Below, one piece after another: positions 1 to 9,599 of a DNA stretch of 64,000 nucleotides. This stretch comes from Pseudomonas sp. DC1.2 (lineage in GTDB: Bacteria; Pseudomonadota; Gammaproteobacteria; Pseudomonadales; Pseudomonadaceae), in contig NZ_CP133782.1 of the NCBI RefSeq assembly GCF_034351645.1, positions 129,001 to 193,000 of the forward strand. The letters are read 5' to 3'. The translations under genes and the position numbers were made by a program. The notes under the pieces were generated by a model. The model had not been told where the DNA came from. It saw only the letters and a list, made by a program, of their open reading frames with translations, and did no database searches. Each line of letters begins with the position of its first letter. Within the stretch, counting starts at the first letter, position 1.

Positions 1-831
1 GGTTTTGACGAATTCGATAGCGTCATCAATGGCACCCCGGGCAATGCCGGCGTCGATGGCTGCTTGAATCAACTGCGACACCGCGCCTTGAATATTCGGG
101 CTGTCGTTAATCTTCCAGTTATCCACCACCTGCTCGGCGTCGACCCGCACGTTGTTGAGCAAAATGGTGCCGCTGGCCGTGGTGCGTTGGCCAAAGCCCG
201 ACCAGTCATCAACGATGCGCAAACCGGGCGTACCACGGCGGACGAAGGCCAGCACTTGTTTGCCATCGTCGTTCAACGCCTTGACGGCGACCCAGTGGGC
301 GAATAGCGCACCGGTGGAATAAAACTTCTGGCCGTTGATGACAAAACCGTCGCCGTCGGCGGTAATCCGCGCTTTGAGTTCGAGGGTATTTTTGGTGCCG
401 CGCTCCGGCCCCGCATTGCCGATGCGCCAGCCTTCGAGGACGCTGTTGAACAACTGCTTTTTCTGCGGTTCGGTTGCGCAGCCCAGCACCAGATTGAGCA
501 GGCCGAACTGATTCTGCGGAATCTGCCCGAGGGCCGGGTCCGCCGCGGAAATGATCGCGAAAACATCGGCAATGGTGACGAATGAAACCTGGGGGCCACC
601 GTACTCGCGGGGGATGGCAATGCTGCCCAGGCCGCTACGGGTAAAGTGTTCTATTTCCGCCCATGGCAGCTTGCGCTGCTGGTCACGTTTGGCGGCGTGC
701 AGGCGGGCGACTTGCGCCAGCTCATGAGCGGCCTTGATGGCTTGTGCGTCGTTGCGCAAGACCTGCGCGGGCAACAAGGGGGGCGCGACGTCCAGATCAC
801 TCTGGACAATGGCTTCTGCCAGACTGGACAT
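1..831 (-). CDS. sfnB: SfnB-type sulfur-acquisition oxidoreductase (acyl-CoA dehydrogenase fold), 3' end cut by window edge
   Basis: The reverse strand is open from an ATG at 829-831 to the window edge (277 codons), with AAGGAG eight bases upstream of the ATG. The protein has the acyl-CoA dehydrogenase/DszC flavin fold: an N-terminal helical part containing AIPREYGGP, then a middle domain with GNAGPERGTKN and FYSTGALFAHW. This matches the SfnB/DszC-like family, FMN-dependent enzymes of organosulfur use (dimethyl sulfone, methanesulfonate) that are induced under sulfate starvation. The C-terminal part lies outside the window. A function in sulfur scavenging is inferred from the family and fits the later taurine genes. 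A generic acyl-CoA dehydrogenase is the alternative. Confidence 0.8.
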   Translation of the reverse strand, partial: MSSLAEAIVQSDLDVAPPLLPAQVLRNDAQAIKAAHELAQVARLHAAKRDQQRKLPWAEIEHFTRSGLGSIAIPREYGGPQVSFVTIADVFAIISAADPALGQIPQNQFGLLNLVLGCATEPQKKQLFNSVLEGWRIGNAGPERGTKNTLELKARITADGDGFVINGQKFYSTGALFAHWVAVKALNDDGKQVLAFVRRGTPGLRIVDDWSGFGQRTTASGTILLNNVRVDAEQVVDNWKINDSPNIQGAVSQLIQAAIDAGIARGAIDDAIEFVKT

Positions 832-1109
832 CAGTGCCGCTCCTTGGCTGCACGCAATGCCCTGGCGATTTGCACTGGGGTGATTGTGTTCCGGACCATA
901 CCTACCTCACATCTCATGGAGACGCCGCGAACGTTGCGGCGAACGAAAACAAGAATGTCCGGTGGTCCGGTGTATATACCCTAAGCGCGTATAAATAATT
1001 AATAAACTAACTTTTAGGAATATACATAGAAGGGCAGTGGGTATTTCCCTCACCGCAGAAGCCCTGCCACGGAGTTTCCTCTTGCTACAGGGGGCCTCGG
1101 TGAGGGTTC

Positions 1110-1874
1110 TTAGTTGGTACGCGGTTCAGCGGCCATGAGGTGTTCTTTTAACGGCACTTTCAGATAGGGATTGGCGCAGCCGATTTTCAGCGTTCGCGGC
1201 GGCGCCCAGCGCGAGTTGTTACCCACTCGGTCAAGGATGCAGTAGGTCACCTCGAGCCTGAGATCTTCGCCGGCTTCAAGAATGATCGCCGGCGGCACCC
1301 AGACCTGGATTGTCTGCCCCACATCGCCAGCCTTGAGCTTTGGCAGGTCCATGCGCACATCACCCCAGCGCAGGGTGATTTCATCGTCCACGGCCATGTT
1401 CAGGTAGGGTTCGATGGTCAGTGGCACGCCGCGTTTTATCTGGTTCGGGTTGACCCCTTGGCGGCGAATCGTGTCGGGGATGCCTACGGGGGCCAGGCTC
1501 TGGTTTTCGTCACCGCACAACGCGAAGGTTTGTCCGCCGGGGCAGTCGAGTTTGATCTGGACGTGAGTCGTCTTCGACAGTGCCGGTGCTTGCCCGACCT
1601 GCATGACCCGGTAGTGAGTATGTGAAGTGCCATTGTTGATGAAGCTTTCCGGCACCCGCAGCTGGACAGCGTGGCCGACATCACCCGTTATCAGGGTTTT
1701 CGACGCTACGTAGCAGTTGTCCCAGTACAGTTCGATAAGGTCGCCTTCATCCATGCCGGAGTAGGGCTCCACGTCGATCCGCAGGTGCGCGGCGCAAGTG
1801 ATATTGATGCCGCTCCTGTGCGATTGCGCCAGAGTGGGTGCCGCCATTTCGGGTGTGTTCGAGGTACTTGTCAT
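1110..1874 (-). CDS. Hypothetical protein with two tandem Ig-like repeats
   Basis: A 254-residue protein without signal peptide or membrane segment. It consists of two copies of a domain of about 100 residues. Copy one (about residues 22-125) carries IDVEPYSGM, DLIELYWDN, GDVGHAVQLRVP. Copy two (about 135-235) carries LTIEPYLNM, DEITLRWGD, GDVGQTIQVWVP. The pattern is that of a beta-sandwich repeat like those in surface or toxin-associated proteins of Pseudomonas. The function is unknown. It stands alone, with an AT-rich gap upstream that probably holds its promoter. Confidence 0.75.
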   Translation of the reverse strand: MTSTSNTPEMAAPTLAQSHRSGINITCAAHLRIDVEPYSGMDEGDLIELYWDNCYVASKTLITGDVGHAVQLRVPESFINNGTSHTHYRVMQVGQAPALSKTTHVQIKLDCPGGQTFALCGDENQSLAPVGIPDTIRRQGVNPNQIKRGVPLTIEPYLNMAVDDEITLRWGDVRMDLPKLKAGDVGQTIQVWVPPAIILEAGEDLRLEVTYCILDRVGNNSRWAPPRTLKIGCANPYLKVPLKEHLMAAEPRTN

Positions 1875-2360
1875 GGGGTTTCTCCTTGAAGCCTTCCAGC
1901 GAAGTCCATTTCTGAAAAATCAAAAGGCGTGAATTACCAAGCAACAAACTGTTCACTATTTACACATTGAAATAATGATGAAGTGCGATGAATGGCGCCT
2001 GTTGGAGACTAGATAAGAGCGCGCCTTAACAAGTGTCAAGAGAGAGTGTTAGTTGAACGTCAGTTCTTGCGTTATTCAGAATAATCCTACGTTCCGTGGT
2101 TAATAAACCACCTCTCCCTGTCGAATTTTTCCGTGATTTTAGTGAGTATTACGCTGCGGCCCTTTGCATCTGTGGGTGTCGTTTAGTGAACGATGTGGGG
2201 GATTTTAGGCGAGTTAAATCTGTTGCAAGGCATATATATGTACCGCACGCACTGGAAAGTACGAACCTATAGTGCAGGCAGTTTAAATAAAGGAAATGGG
2301 ACTATAAGACGAGGTCGCTGTTACTTCCGTCCATGGAAGTTAAGGCGTGTTACAGGTTAT
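1875..2360. other. AT-rich intergenic region, no gene seen
   Basis: This gap of 486 bases lies between the 5' end of the duplicated hypothetical gene and the 3' end of tcyN. It is clearly richer in A/T than its surroundings and presumably holds the promoter of the hypothetical gene. I see no convincing ORF, RNA or strong terminator in it. Confidence 0.5.
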
Positions 2361-3116
2361 TCAGTTCTGCGCGTTATTCAGGAACTTGCTGAGAAACTGC
2401 CGCGTCCGCTCTTCTTTTGGGTTGGCAAACAGCGCCTTGGCTTCGCCTTGTTCGACGATCACCCCCTTGTCGAAAAACACCACGCGATTCGCCACGTCTC
2501 GGGCAAACCCCATTTCGTGGGTGACGATGACCATCGTGCGCTTTTCTTCGGCCAGGCCGCGAATGGTCGCCAGCACTTCGCCCACCAGCTCAGGGTCCAG
2601 TGCCGAGGTCGGCTCGTCGAACAGGATGACTTCCGGTTCCATCGCCAGTGCCCTGGCAATCGCGACACGCTGTTGCTGGCCGCCGGAGAGGCGTCGCGGG
2701 TAAGCATCTTCCTTGCCCGCGAGGCCAACCTTGGACAGCAGCTTCATGCCCAGGGCAACGGCTTCGTTGCGTGGGATTTTTTTCACCACCAGCGGGCCTT
2801 CGATAACATTTTCGAGGGCGGTGCGATGGGGAAACAGGTTGAAGTTCTGGAACACGAAACCCACGTGCTGGCGCAAACGTCGTACCAGACTCTGTTGCTG
2901 GTTCAGGGGGCGGCTACTATCGATCTCTATGTCACCGACCTTGATCCGGCCGCTGGTGGGTTCTTCCAGAAAATTAAGGCAGCGCAGGAAGGTGGTTTTG
3001 CCCGAGCCGCTGGGACCAATGATCGCCACCACCTCGCCTTCCTTGACTTGCAGATCGATGCCGTTGAGCACCACTTGACCCTTGAACTGCTTTGTCAGTT
3101 TTTCCACGACAATCAT
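2361..3116 (-). CDS. tcyN: L-cystine ABC transporter, ATP-binding protein
   Basis: A 251-residue ABC ATPase that energises uptake of cystine with TcyL and TcyJ. Visible motifs are Walker [11 protein letters not shown]-loop FQNFNLFPH, signature [15 protein letters not shown], Walker [13 protein letters not shown] and the switch histidine in VTHEMGFA. The ATG at 3116 (MIVVEKL) is chosen because the longer frame upstream overlaps the permease gene and lacks ABC sequence. It follows tcyL with a gap of four bases, so the two are co-transcribed. The family also contains other polar amino acid transporters, but the linked dcyD and FliY-type binding protein point to cystine. Confidence 0.9.
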   Translation of the reverse strand: MIVVEKLTKQFKGQVVLNGIDLQVKEGEVVAIIGPSGSGKTTFLRCLNFLEEPTSGRIKVGDIEIDSSRPLNQQQSLVRRLRQHVGFVFQNFNLFPHRTALENVIEGPLVVKKIPRNEAVALGMKLLSKVGLAGKEDAYPRRLSGGQQQRVAIARALAMEPEVILFDEPTSALDPELVGEVLATIRGLAEEKRTMVIVTHEMGFARDVANRVVFFDKGVIVEQGEAKALFANPKEERTRQFLSKFLNNAQN

Positions 3117-3120
3117 TGGG

Positions 3121-3786
3121 TCAGGACTCCTGGTCGTGCCGATTGACCCGCGCTTCCAACCGGTTTTGCAGGTGCGACAGCACCGTTGCAAGTATCCAGT
3201 AGATCAGCGCGGCGGCCAGATACATGGTGAAGATTTCGAAGGTGCGAGCGGTGATCAATTGCGCTTGGCGAAACAGTTCCGGCACTTGAATGGTAGCCGC
3301 AAGCGCGGTGTCCTTGACCAGCGAAATGAAACTGTTACCCAGCGGCGGCAGAGCGGTGCGCGCCGCTTGCGGCAGGATGGCCCGCCGCAAGGTTTGCGCA
3401 CGGGTCATGCCAATACTGGCGGCAGCTTCCCACTGGCCGCGCTCGATGGAGCTGATCGCGGCGCGGAGGATTTCACACGCGTAAGCCGCCATGTTCAGCG
3501 AAAAACCGATCAGGGCCGCGGGCAGCGGATCCAGCTCAAGACCCATTTGCGGCAAGCCGTAATAGATCACGAACAGTTGCACCAACAACGGCGTACCGCG
3601 AAAGAACGAGACGTAGATACGCGCGATCCAGCTCACCAGCTTGAAGCGCGACAGGCGCATGAGTGCCAGGCCGAAGCCCAGCAGCAGGCCGAAGAACATC
3701 CCACCCAGGCTCAAGATAACCGTGTAATACGCGCCCTTGAGCAGGAAGGGCGCGGAGTCCAGCGCGAGTTGGAAACCTTCTTGCAT
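3121..3786 (-). CDS. tcyL: L-cystine ABC transporter, permease protein
   Basis: A 221-residue inner-membrane permease of the His/Glu/Gln/Arg/opine family with about five hydrophobic segments. The cytoplasmic EAA loop is visible as [20 protein letters not shown], which docks the ATPase. The start codon overlaps the stop of tcyJ (TAATG), showing translational coupling in the tcyJ-tcyL-tcyN operon. The length matches E. coli YecS/TcyL. Confidence 0.9.
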   Translation of the reverse strand: MQEGFQLALDSAPFLLKGAYYTVILSLGGMFFGLLLGFGLALMRLSRFKLVSWIARIYVSFFRGTPLLVQLFVIYYGLPQMGLELDPLPAALIGFSLNMAAYACEILRAAISSIERGQWEAAASIGMTRAQTLRRAILPQAARTALPPLGNSFISLVKDTALAATIQVPELFRQAQLITARTFEIFTMYLAAALIYWILATVLSHLQNRLEARVNRHDQES

Positions 3787-4580
3787 TATTGAGTGACGTC
3801 AGCGTTGAAGTATTTTTCCGAGATTTTTTTCAGCGTGCCATTAGCGCGCAATTTCTCGATGGCTTGGTTCACGGCGGCCAGCAGTTCAGGCTCGCCTTTG
3901 CGCAGGGCAACACCGGCTTCCTGGCGGGAGAAGGCTTCGCCGGAGATGGCGGTGTCCTTGGCTTTGCTGAGCAGTTCGAGGGCGGCCAGCCGGTCAACCA
4001 AAATGGCGTCGATACGGCCTACGCGCAGGTCCTGATACTTGGTCGGATCATCGTCGTAGGTCTTGATGATGGCTTGCGGGACGTTGTCTTTGAGCCACTG
4101 TTCGTAGTTGGTGCCCAGGCCCACACCGACTTTTTTGCCCGCCAGGTCAGCAGCGGTCTTGATGGTGCCTTCATTCTTTTTCAGGGTCAGGGCCTGAATC
4201 CCAGAGATGGTGTACGGCTCGGAGAAGTCATACTTCTTCTTGCGCTCGTCCGAGATGGTCACTTGGTTGATCACCGCGTCCAGTCGTTTGGATTCCAGCG
4301 CTGCAAGGATACCGTCCCATTTGGTCGGTTGCAGTTTGACCTTTACACCCAACTCTTTGGCCAGGGCTTCGGAGAACTCGACTTCGAAGCCGGCCAGTTT
4401 GCCGTCGGCGTCGACGAAACTGAACGGTGGATAAGTGCCTTCCAAGCCGACGTTGATCACGCCCGCCTGCTTGATTTTTTGCAGTTGCTCACCGGCAACT
4501 GCCTGCCCCAGCAGGCCGGCGCTGAGTGCCAGGCCCAATGAACCCACCAGCAGATTTCGACGTAGTGCGGAAAAATTCAT
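3786..4580 (-). CDS. tcyJ: Cystine-binding periplasmic protein (FliY family)
   Basis: A 264-residue periplasmic solute-binding protein (SBP_bac_3). Residues 1-29 form a signal peptide with cationic start, hydrophobic core and a VAG-like cleavage region. The mature part starts with KIKQAGVINVGLEGTYPPF and has the usual two-lobe markers such as FDVEFS-like GFEVEFSEALAKELG and DGILAALESKRLDAVI. It delivers cystine to TcyL/TcyN. An AGGGG ribosome site precedes the ATG. A gap of 234 bases with a very AT-rich stretch (about 4710-4770) separates it from dcyD, so it may have its own promoter besides read-through. Confidence 0.9.
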   Translation of the reverse strand: MNFSALRRNLLVGSLGLALSAGLLGQAVAGEQLQKIKQAGVINVGLEGTYPPFSFVDADGKLAGFEVEFSEALAKELGVKVKLQPTKWDGILAALESKRLDAVINQVTISDERKKKYDFSEPYTISGIQALTLKKNEGTIKTAADLAGKKVGVGLGTNYEQWLKDNVPQAIIKTYDDDPTKYQDLRVGRIDAILVDRLAALELLSKAKDTAISGEAFSRQEAGVALRKGEPELLAAVNQAIEKLRANGTLKKISEKYFNADVTQ

Positions 4581-4814
4581 GACAAGCCCCTGTGTTTTCT
4601 TATGGAAGACGCTTAAGGAAAGTTGGCAAATTCGGGAGTGAAACGACAGCGGTATCCTGCCTTAAAGCAGCCTGTGCGTCTCGCTGCAAATTCGCCTGCG
4701 GCGCGACTATATGACGTTCCTGTTAGATAGGAAAATACTAAATATTTAATTTGTTATTCTTTTGTGGAATAAGAATTCAGCATCGTTTCCGTACTCTTGC
4801 AGGAGAACGATCGG

Positions 4815-5807
4815 TTACAGGAAGTCTTTGTAGGCAAACAACGCCGGCGCCCCACCGGTGTGCAGGAAGATAATCGGACCTTCATCGAAGCGCCCGCGCC
4901 CAATGCCGTCCAGCAACCCGGCCATGGCCTTGCCGGTGTACACCGGGTCGAGCAGCACACCTTCCTGGCTCGCCAGCAGTTTCACCGCCGCCAGTGTTCC
5001 GGCATTCGGCTCGCCATAACGCGGGCCGAAATACTCGTCCCACAGTTCAACCTTGAAACTCGCTGGCAGGCTCACACCCAACAGCTCGGCGGTACGTTCG
5101 GCCAGGCCCTGAACTTTGGGACGCTGATCTTCATCGCTGCGTGACACTGTGACGCCAATCACCGGTAAATCCGGCAGCACTTCGCTCAGCGCCAGTGCCA
5201 AGCCGCTGTGGGTCCCGGCGCTGCCTGAGGCGAGGACGACGGCGGCGAAGGTCAGCCCGGTGTCCTTGATTTGTTCGGCCAGCTCCAGGCCGGCGCGCAC
5301 GTAACCCAAAGCCCCCAAGGCATTGGAACCACCGATGGGCACCACATACGGTTTTTTCCCGTTATTGCGCAGACGTCCAGCGAGGGCTTGTAGTTGATCG
5401 TCGGCGTTGTCGAGGTTTTCTACCTGCTCAACCTTGGTGTCGAACAGGTCCAGCAGCAGCCGATTGCCGTTGCTGAGGTAGTTGGTGTCGTCGGTCCCTA
5501 GCGGGTTTTCCAGCAACGCCACACAGCCCAGCCCGCATTTTGCCGCCAGCGCCGCCGTCTGACGGACGTGGTTGGACTGGAGCGCGCCAGCGGTGATCAA
5601 GGTGTCGGCGCCCTGTGCCTGTGCATCGGCAACCAGGTATTCGAGTTTGCGCAGCTTGTTACCGCCCATTGCCAGCGGTGTCAGGTCATCGCGCTTAACG
5701 TAAACGTCGCGGCCCAGCCAGGTCGACAGGCGTTCGAGTTTTTCCAGGGCAGTGGGATGGCTGAGCAGGTCGAGGCGATTAAAGCGGGCAAGCTGTTGTT
5801 TGATCAT
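4815..5807 (-). CDS. dcyD: D-cysteine desulfhydrase
   Basis: A 330-residue PLP enzyme of the ACC deaminase/D-cysteine desulfhydrase family, which splits D-cysteine to pyruvate, H2S and ammonia. The PLP lysine lies in [11 protein letters not shown] and the substrate loop in [13 protein letters not shown]; a phosphate-binding SGSAGTH is also visible. The ATG at 5805-5807 (MIKQQLARF) gives the family length of about 328 residues; the frame extends upstream but that part has no family similarity. It leads the dcyD-tcyJLN block, the same grouping as in enterobacteria, so it probably handles D-cysteine brought in by the transporter. Confidence 0.92.
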   Translation of the reverse strand: MIKQQLARFNRLDLLSHPTALEKLERLSTWLGRDVYVKRDDLTPLAMGGNKLRKLEYLVADAQAQGADTLITAGALQSNHVRQTAALAAKCGLGCVALLENPLGTDDTNYLSNGNRLLLDLFDTKVEQVENLDNADDQLQALAGRLRNNGKKPYVVPIGGSNALGALGYVRAGLELAEQIKDTGLTFAAVVLASGSAGTHSGLALALSEVLPDLPVIGVTVSRSDEDQRPKVQGLAERTAELLGVSLPASFKVELWDEYFGPRYGEPNAGTLAAVKLLASQEGVLLDPVYTGKAMAGLLDGIGRGRFDEGPIIFLHTGGAPALFAYKDFL

Positions 5808-5840
5808 GGGTCCGTACTGGCACAGGAAGATGTCAGGACT

Positions 5841-5854
5841 ATAGGCATGCCTAT
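5841..5854. promoter_or_regulatory. Perfect 14-base palindrome between dcyD and epsC
   Basis: ATAGGCATGCCTAT is a perfect inverted repeat in the divergent gap of 190 bases between dcyD (start at 5807) and epsC (start at 5998). Its position, 34-47 bases upstream of the dcyD ATG, suits an operator. Which regulator would bind is unknown. Confidence 0.35.
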
Positions 5855-5997
5855 TTGGCGCGGCAACCGCCAATTGCATATAGCCAAACGGGTTGGCCAC
5901 CGCACAATTGGTTCTTAATTCGGCTTGAGGGGCATGCCGTAAAGTAACCGCCGTTGACGCGGCCAGACAGTCCGGCCGCCCGTGAGGAGTCTTTACC

Positions 5998-6924
5998 GTG
6001 AGCGAGCGTTCCAGTCATTGGCAATTGCAGACAATCGTTAGCCAACTGCGTATGGCGCGTGACCAGTGGCGCGCACAAAACGGTCGCGCCAGCGGCGAGC
6101 AGGGCGGTCGTGAACTGCCGTCGCGAGCGGCCATGGCCGACATTCTGGAGGCGCTGTGCGGTGCGTTGTTCCCGATGCGCCTGGGCCCGGTGGACTTGCG
6201 CGAGGAGAGTGAAGATTTTTACGTGGGGCACACCCTCGACGTGGCGTTGAATGCCTTACTGGGTCAGGCGCGACTCGAATTGCGTTACGCCGCCCGTCAT
6301 AGTGCCGAGGTCGATACTGAAGTCGAGGTCCGGGCCATTCAGATCATTCAGGACTTCGCCCTCGCGTTACCGGGGCTGCGCAGTCTGTTGGACACCGACG
6401 TGCTGGCGGCCTACCACGGCGACCCCGCGGCTCGCAGTGTTGATGAAGTGCTGCTGTGCTATCCGGGGATTCTGGCGGTGATTCACCATCGCCTGGCTCA
6501 TCATTTGTACCGCGCCGGGTTGCCGTTGTTGGCAAGGATCAGCGCAGAAATCGCGCACTCGGCCACCGGTATCGATATCCATCCGGGCGCGCAGATCGGA
6601 CGTAGCTTCTTTATCGATCACGGAACGGGCGTGGTGATTGGCGAGACGGCGATTATCGGTGAGCGTGTGCGGATTTATCAGGCCGTGACCCTGGGCGCCA
6701 AACGTTTTCCGGCGGATGAAGACGGGCAGTTGCAGAAGGGCCATCCGCGTCATCCGATTGTCGAGGATGATGTGGTGATCTATGCCGGTGCGACGATCCT
6801 GGGGCGGATCACCCTTGGCAAGGGTTCGACCATCGGCGGCAATGTGTGGTTAACCCGCAGCGTCCCCGCAGGATGCAACCTGACGCAGGCCAATTTGCAG
6901 CATGAGGAGGGGGCGCAGAAGTAA
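5998..6924 (+). CDS. epsC: Serine O-acetyltransferase EpsC
   Basis: A 308-residue left-handed beta-helix acetyltransferase that makes O-acetylserine from serine and acetyl-CoA, the first step of cysteine synthesis. The N-terminal helical domain covers about residues 1-185. Hexapeptide repeats then follow: [44 protein letters not shown], with the catalytic His/Asp in IDHGTG. The start is GTG with GAGGAG nine bases upstream. It is longer than E. coli CysE because of the EpsC-type N-terminal extension. It is divergent from dcyD, placing cysteine synthesis beside cystine uptake and cysteine breakdown. Confidence 0.93.
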   Translation: MSERSSHWQLQTIVSQLRMARDQWRAQNGRASGEQGGRELPSRAAMADILEALCGALFPMRLGPVDLREESEDFYVGHTLDVALNALLGQARLELRYAARHSAEVDTEVEVRAIQIIQDFALALPGLRSLLDTDVLAAYHGDPAARSVDEVLLCYPGILAVIHHRLAHHLYRAGLPLLARISAEIAHSATGIDIHPGAQIGRSFFIDHGTGVVIGETAIIGERVRIYQAVTLGAKRFPADEDGQLQKGHPRHPIVEDDVVIYAGATILGRITLGKGSTIGGNVWLTRSVPAGCNLTQANLQHEEGAQK

Positions 6925-7246
6925 ATCCCGAGGTCTCGGCTGACGGCGACGGCGACGGCCTCGCCGCAAGGCTGCTCACGAAGGGTTTCATGCCGAAGCG
7001 GGATAATGGCCGTTAGCTCATTTATCACTGAACGAATTAGCCGATCCCCGCGTCATACCCTTCCTTGAACTAACGTAGGAAAGGCACCGCCCAGCCCTGC
7101 GATTAGTCCTTAGCGTCCTATTCATGTTTAACTTGAACGTTCATTCAAGTTAAACCGCCGGTTTGCTGCCCGCTCACAACAGGAGGCTTGCCCTTGCCGA
7201 GTCCGTTATTGATTGCCCTGTTTCATCCCTTTGAGGTGCGCCTTTC
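6925..7246. other. epsC-betT intergenic region
   Basis: This gap of 322 bases contains the BetI-like palindrome at 7126-7155 and a strong AGGAGG at 7181-7186 that precedes a possible short leader frame rather than betT itself. I see no terminator of the usual stem plus T-run kind after epsC. Confidence 0.5.
7126..7155. promoter_or_regulatory. BetI-like operator upstream of betT
   Basis: A perfect inverted repeat of 12 bases per arm (GTTTAACTTGAA / TTCAAGTTAAAC) with a six-base spacer; the centre TGAACGTTCA is itself palindromic. TetR-family BetI binds TTGAACGTTCA-like dyads upstream of choline/betaine genes, and the next gene is a choline transporter. Choline-responsive repression of betT is therefore inferred. 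BetI itself is not in the window. Confidence 0.6.
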
Positions 7247-7250
7247 ATGA
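7194..7250 (+). CDS. Possible 18-codon leader peptide overlapping betT
   Basis: AGGAGG at 7181-7186, the best ribosome site in the gap, lies seven bases before a TTG codon. That frame reads LPSPLLIALFHPFEVRLS and ends in TGA at 7248-7250, overlapping the betT ATG as ATGA. This is the geometry of translational coupling. It may be chance, since betT has its own weaker GAGGTG at 7233-7238. Confidence 0.25.
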   Translation: MPSPLLIALFHPFEVRLS

Positions 7251-9241
7251 GTGCGCCGTCCACCCCTATTAGCGGCCAGGTCCGCATGAACCCGCCGGTG
7301 TTCTACTTTTCGGCGGGTTTTATTCTGCTGTTTGGCATTGTCGTCATTGCCATGCCCGAACAGGCCGGTGCCTGGTTACTCGAAGCGCAAAACTGGGCGG
7401 CCAATACGGTCGGCTGGTACTACATGCTCGCGATGACGCTGTACCTGGTCTTCGTGGTGGTTACTGCCTTGTCCGGCTACGGCAAGATCAAGCTCGGTGC
7501 CGACCACGACGAACCCGAATTCAGTTACCTGTCCTGGGCCGGCATGTTGTTCGCGGCGGGGATCAGCATCACGCTGTTCTTTTTCTGCGTCTCCGAACCG
7601 CTGACGCATTTAGCGCAACCACCCCAAGGCACGGCCGGCACGCCAGACGCTGCGCGCCAGGCGATGCAGATTTTGTTTCTGCATTGGGGGCTGCATGGCT
7701 GGGGCGTTTTTGCTTTCGTCGGCATGGCCCTTGCCTACTTTGCCTACCGGCATAACCTGCCGCTGGCCCTGCGGTCGGCGCTTTACCCGCTGATCGGCAA
7801 ACGCATCAACGGCCCTATTGGCTATGCGGTGGACGGCTTCGGCATCATCGCCACTGTGTTCGGCCTCGGCGCCGACATGGGCTTCGGAGTGTTGCACCTC
7901 AATTCGGGTCTGGACTATCTATTCGGAGTCGCTCACACCCAGTGGATTCAGGTGGGCCTGATCACCCTGATGATGGGCGCGGCGATCATTGTTGCAGTCT
8001 CCGGCGTCGATAAAGGCGTGCGGGTGATGTCTGACATCAACATGCTGCTGGCCTGCGCGCTGCTGCTGTTTGTGCTGTTCGCCGGCCCGACGCAGCACTT
8101 GCTCAACACCCTGATCCAGAACATCGGTGACTACCTCGGCGCACTGCCGATGAAGAGTTTCGACCTATACGCCTATGACAAACCGAGCGACTGGCTCGGC
8201 GGTTGGACGGTGTTCTATTGGGCTTGGTGGATTGCGTGGTCGCCATTCGTGGGCCTGTTCATCGCGCGGATTTCCCGTGGCCGGACCATCCGCGAATTCG
8301 TCTTCGGCGTGTTGCTGATTCCGCTCGGTTTCACCCTGGCGTGGATGTCGATTTTCGGCAACAGTGCCATCGACCAAGTGCTCAACCACGGCATGAGTGC
8401 GCTCGGCATGTCGGCCATCGACAACCCGTCGATGACCCTGTACCTGCTGCTGGAAACCTACCCGTGGAGTAAAACCGTCATCGCGGTGACGGTGTTTATC
8501 AGCTTCGTGTTCTTTGTGACCTCAGCTGACTCAGGCACCGTCGTGCTGTCGACATTGTCGGCCAAGGGTGGCAACCCGGATGAAGACGGGCCGAAATGGC
8601 TGCGGGTGTTCTGGGGCGCAATGACGGCGCTGGTGACCAGTGCGCTGCTGTTCTCCGGCAGTATCGATGCGCTGAAGTCCGCCGTGGTACTGACTTCGCT
8701 GCCGTTCTCGATGATCTTGCTGCTGATGATGTGGGGGCTGCACAAGGCGTTCTATCTGGAGTCGCAGAAGCAGATTGCACAGATGCATTCCCTGGCGCCG
8801 GTCTCCGGCTCTAAACGTGGCGGTTGGCGTCAGCGCTTGAGTCAGGCGGTGCATTTCCCTTCGCGCGATGAGGTCTATCGCTTCCTCGACACGACAGTGC
8901 GCCCGGCGATTGAAGAAGTGAGCGCGGTGTTTGTCGAGAAAGGCTTGAGTGTTGTGACTCAGCCTGACCCGGCGAATGACAACGTCAGCCTGGAGATCGG
9001 TCATGGCGAGCAGCACCCGTTCATCTACCAAGTGCAGATGCGCGGTTACTTTACGCCGTCCTTTGCCCGTGGCGGGATGGGTTCCAAGCAACTCAACAAC
9101 CGTCGTTATTACCGGGCCGAAGTGCATTTGGCTGAGGGCAGTCAGGACTACGATCTGGTGGGATACACCAAAGACCAGATCATCAACGACATCCTCGACC
9201 AATACGAACGGCACATGCAGTTCCTGCACTTGGTGCGCTGA
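7247..9241 (+). CDS. betT: High-affinity choline transporter BetT (BCCT family)
   Basis: A 664-residue BCCT carrier with 12 predicted membrane helices over about residues 15-505 and a long cytoplasmic C-terminal tail (about 160 residues) typical of osmosensing BetT proteins. Family signature residues are visible around the aromatic box: WTVFYWAWWIAWSPFVGLFIARISRGRTIREFV. It imports choline for glycine betaine synthesis or catabolism. The ATG at 7247 is preceded by GAGGTG; no in-frame start lies farther upstream because of a TGA at 7232. The BetI-like operator lies about 90 bases upstream. Confidence 0.92.
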   Translation: MSAPSTPISGQVRMNPPVFYFSAGFILLFGIVVIAMPEQAGAWLLEAQNWAANTVGWYYMLAMTLYLVFVVVTALSGYGKIKLGADHDEPEFSYLSWAGMLFAAGISITLFFFCVSEPLTHLAQPPQGTAGTPDAARQAMQILFLHWGLHGWGVFAFVGMALAYFAYRHNLPLALRSALYPLIGKRINGPIGYAVDGFGIIATVFGLGADMGFGVLHLNSGLDYLFGVAHTQWIQVGLITLMMGAAIIVAVSGVDKGVRVMSDINMLLACALLLFVLFAGPTQHLLNTLIQNIGDYLGALPMKSFDLYAYDKPSDWLGGWTVFYWAWWIAWSPFVGLFIARISRGRTIREFVFGVLLIPLGFTLAWMSIFGNSAIDQVLNHGMSALGMSAIDNPSMTLYLLLETYPWSKTVIAVTVFISFVFFVTSADSGTVVLSTLSAKGGNPDEDGPKWLRVFWGAMTALVTSALLFSGSIDALKSAVVLTSLPFSMILLLMMWGLHKAFYLESQKQIAQMHSLAPVSGSKRGGWRQRLSQAVHFPSRDEVYRFLDTTVRPAIEEVSAVFVEKGLSVVTQPDPANDNVSLEIGHGEQHPFIYQVQMRGYFTPSFARGGMGSKQLNNRRYYRAEVHLAEGSQDYDLVGYTKDQIINDILDQYERHMQFLHLVR

Positions 9242-9258
9242 TTGGAGACCGGTGGCGC

Positions 9259-9516
9259 CTAGGCGTTGTTCAACACCCTGAACAGAACCAGTGCCGCCAC
9301 CGGCACCCCAAACACCACGCTGCCGACCACCAGTTCCGCGCTGAGAGACTGGCCGGCAGTGACGATGCCGATGGCGCCGTTGATCACCGTCAGTGCCAGC
9401 CACAAGGCGACGAAGCTGTAGGTCAGGGTCTGGCGACTGAAGCCGATGCGTTCGCCGATGAACAGCATCAGTGCCAGCAGGACCAGGCCGAAGAAGATGA
9501 TGATGGTGGTGTGCAT
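9259..9516 (-). CDS. Small conserved inner-membrane protein
   Basis: An 85-residue protein almost entirely made of three hydrophobic segments (about residues 3-20, 32-52 and 60-80) joined by short polar loops with GERIGFSRQ. It looks like the small uncharacterised membrane proteins common in Pseudomonas. It is convergent with betT, 17 bases from its stop. The ATG has an AAGGACGGGA ribosome site. No function can be assigned. Confidence 0.65.
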   Translation of the reverse strand: MHTTIIIFFGLVLLALMLFIGERIGFSRQTLTYSFVALWLALTVINGAIGIVTAGQSLSAELVVGSVVFGVPVAALVLFRVLNNA

Positions 9517-9599
9517 AGTGGTGTCCCGTCCTTCAGAGGTGTGCTGCTTCGAGGCCGCCTTCTCGTGAAGGTGTCACTGCCGTATCAGGCTGAGCATAG

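Noticed and set aside
2193-3146. Forward frame of 317 codons
   Set aside because: Antisense to tcyN, which has all ABC ATPase motifs.
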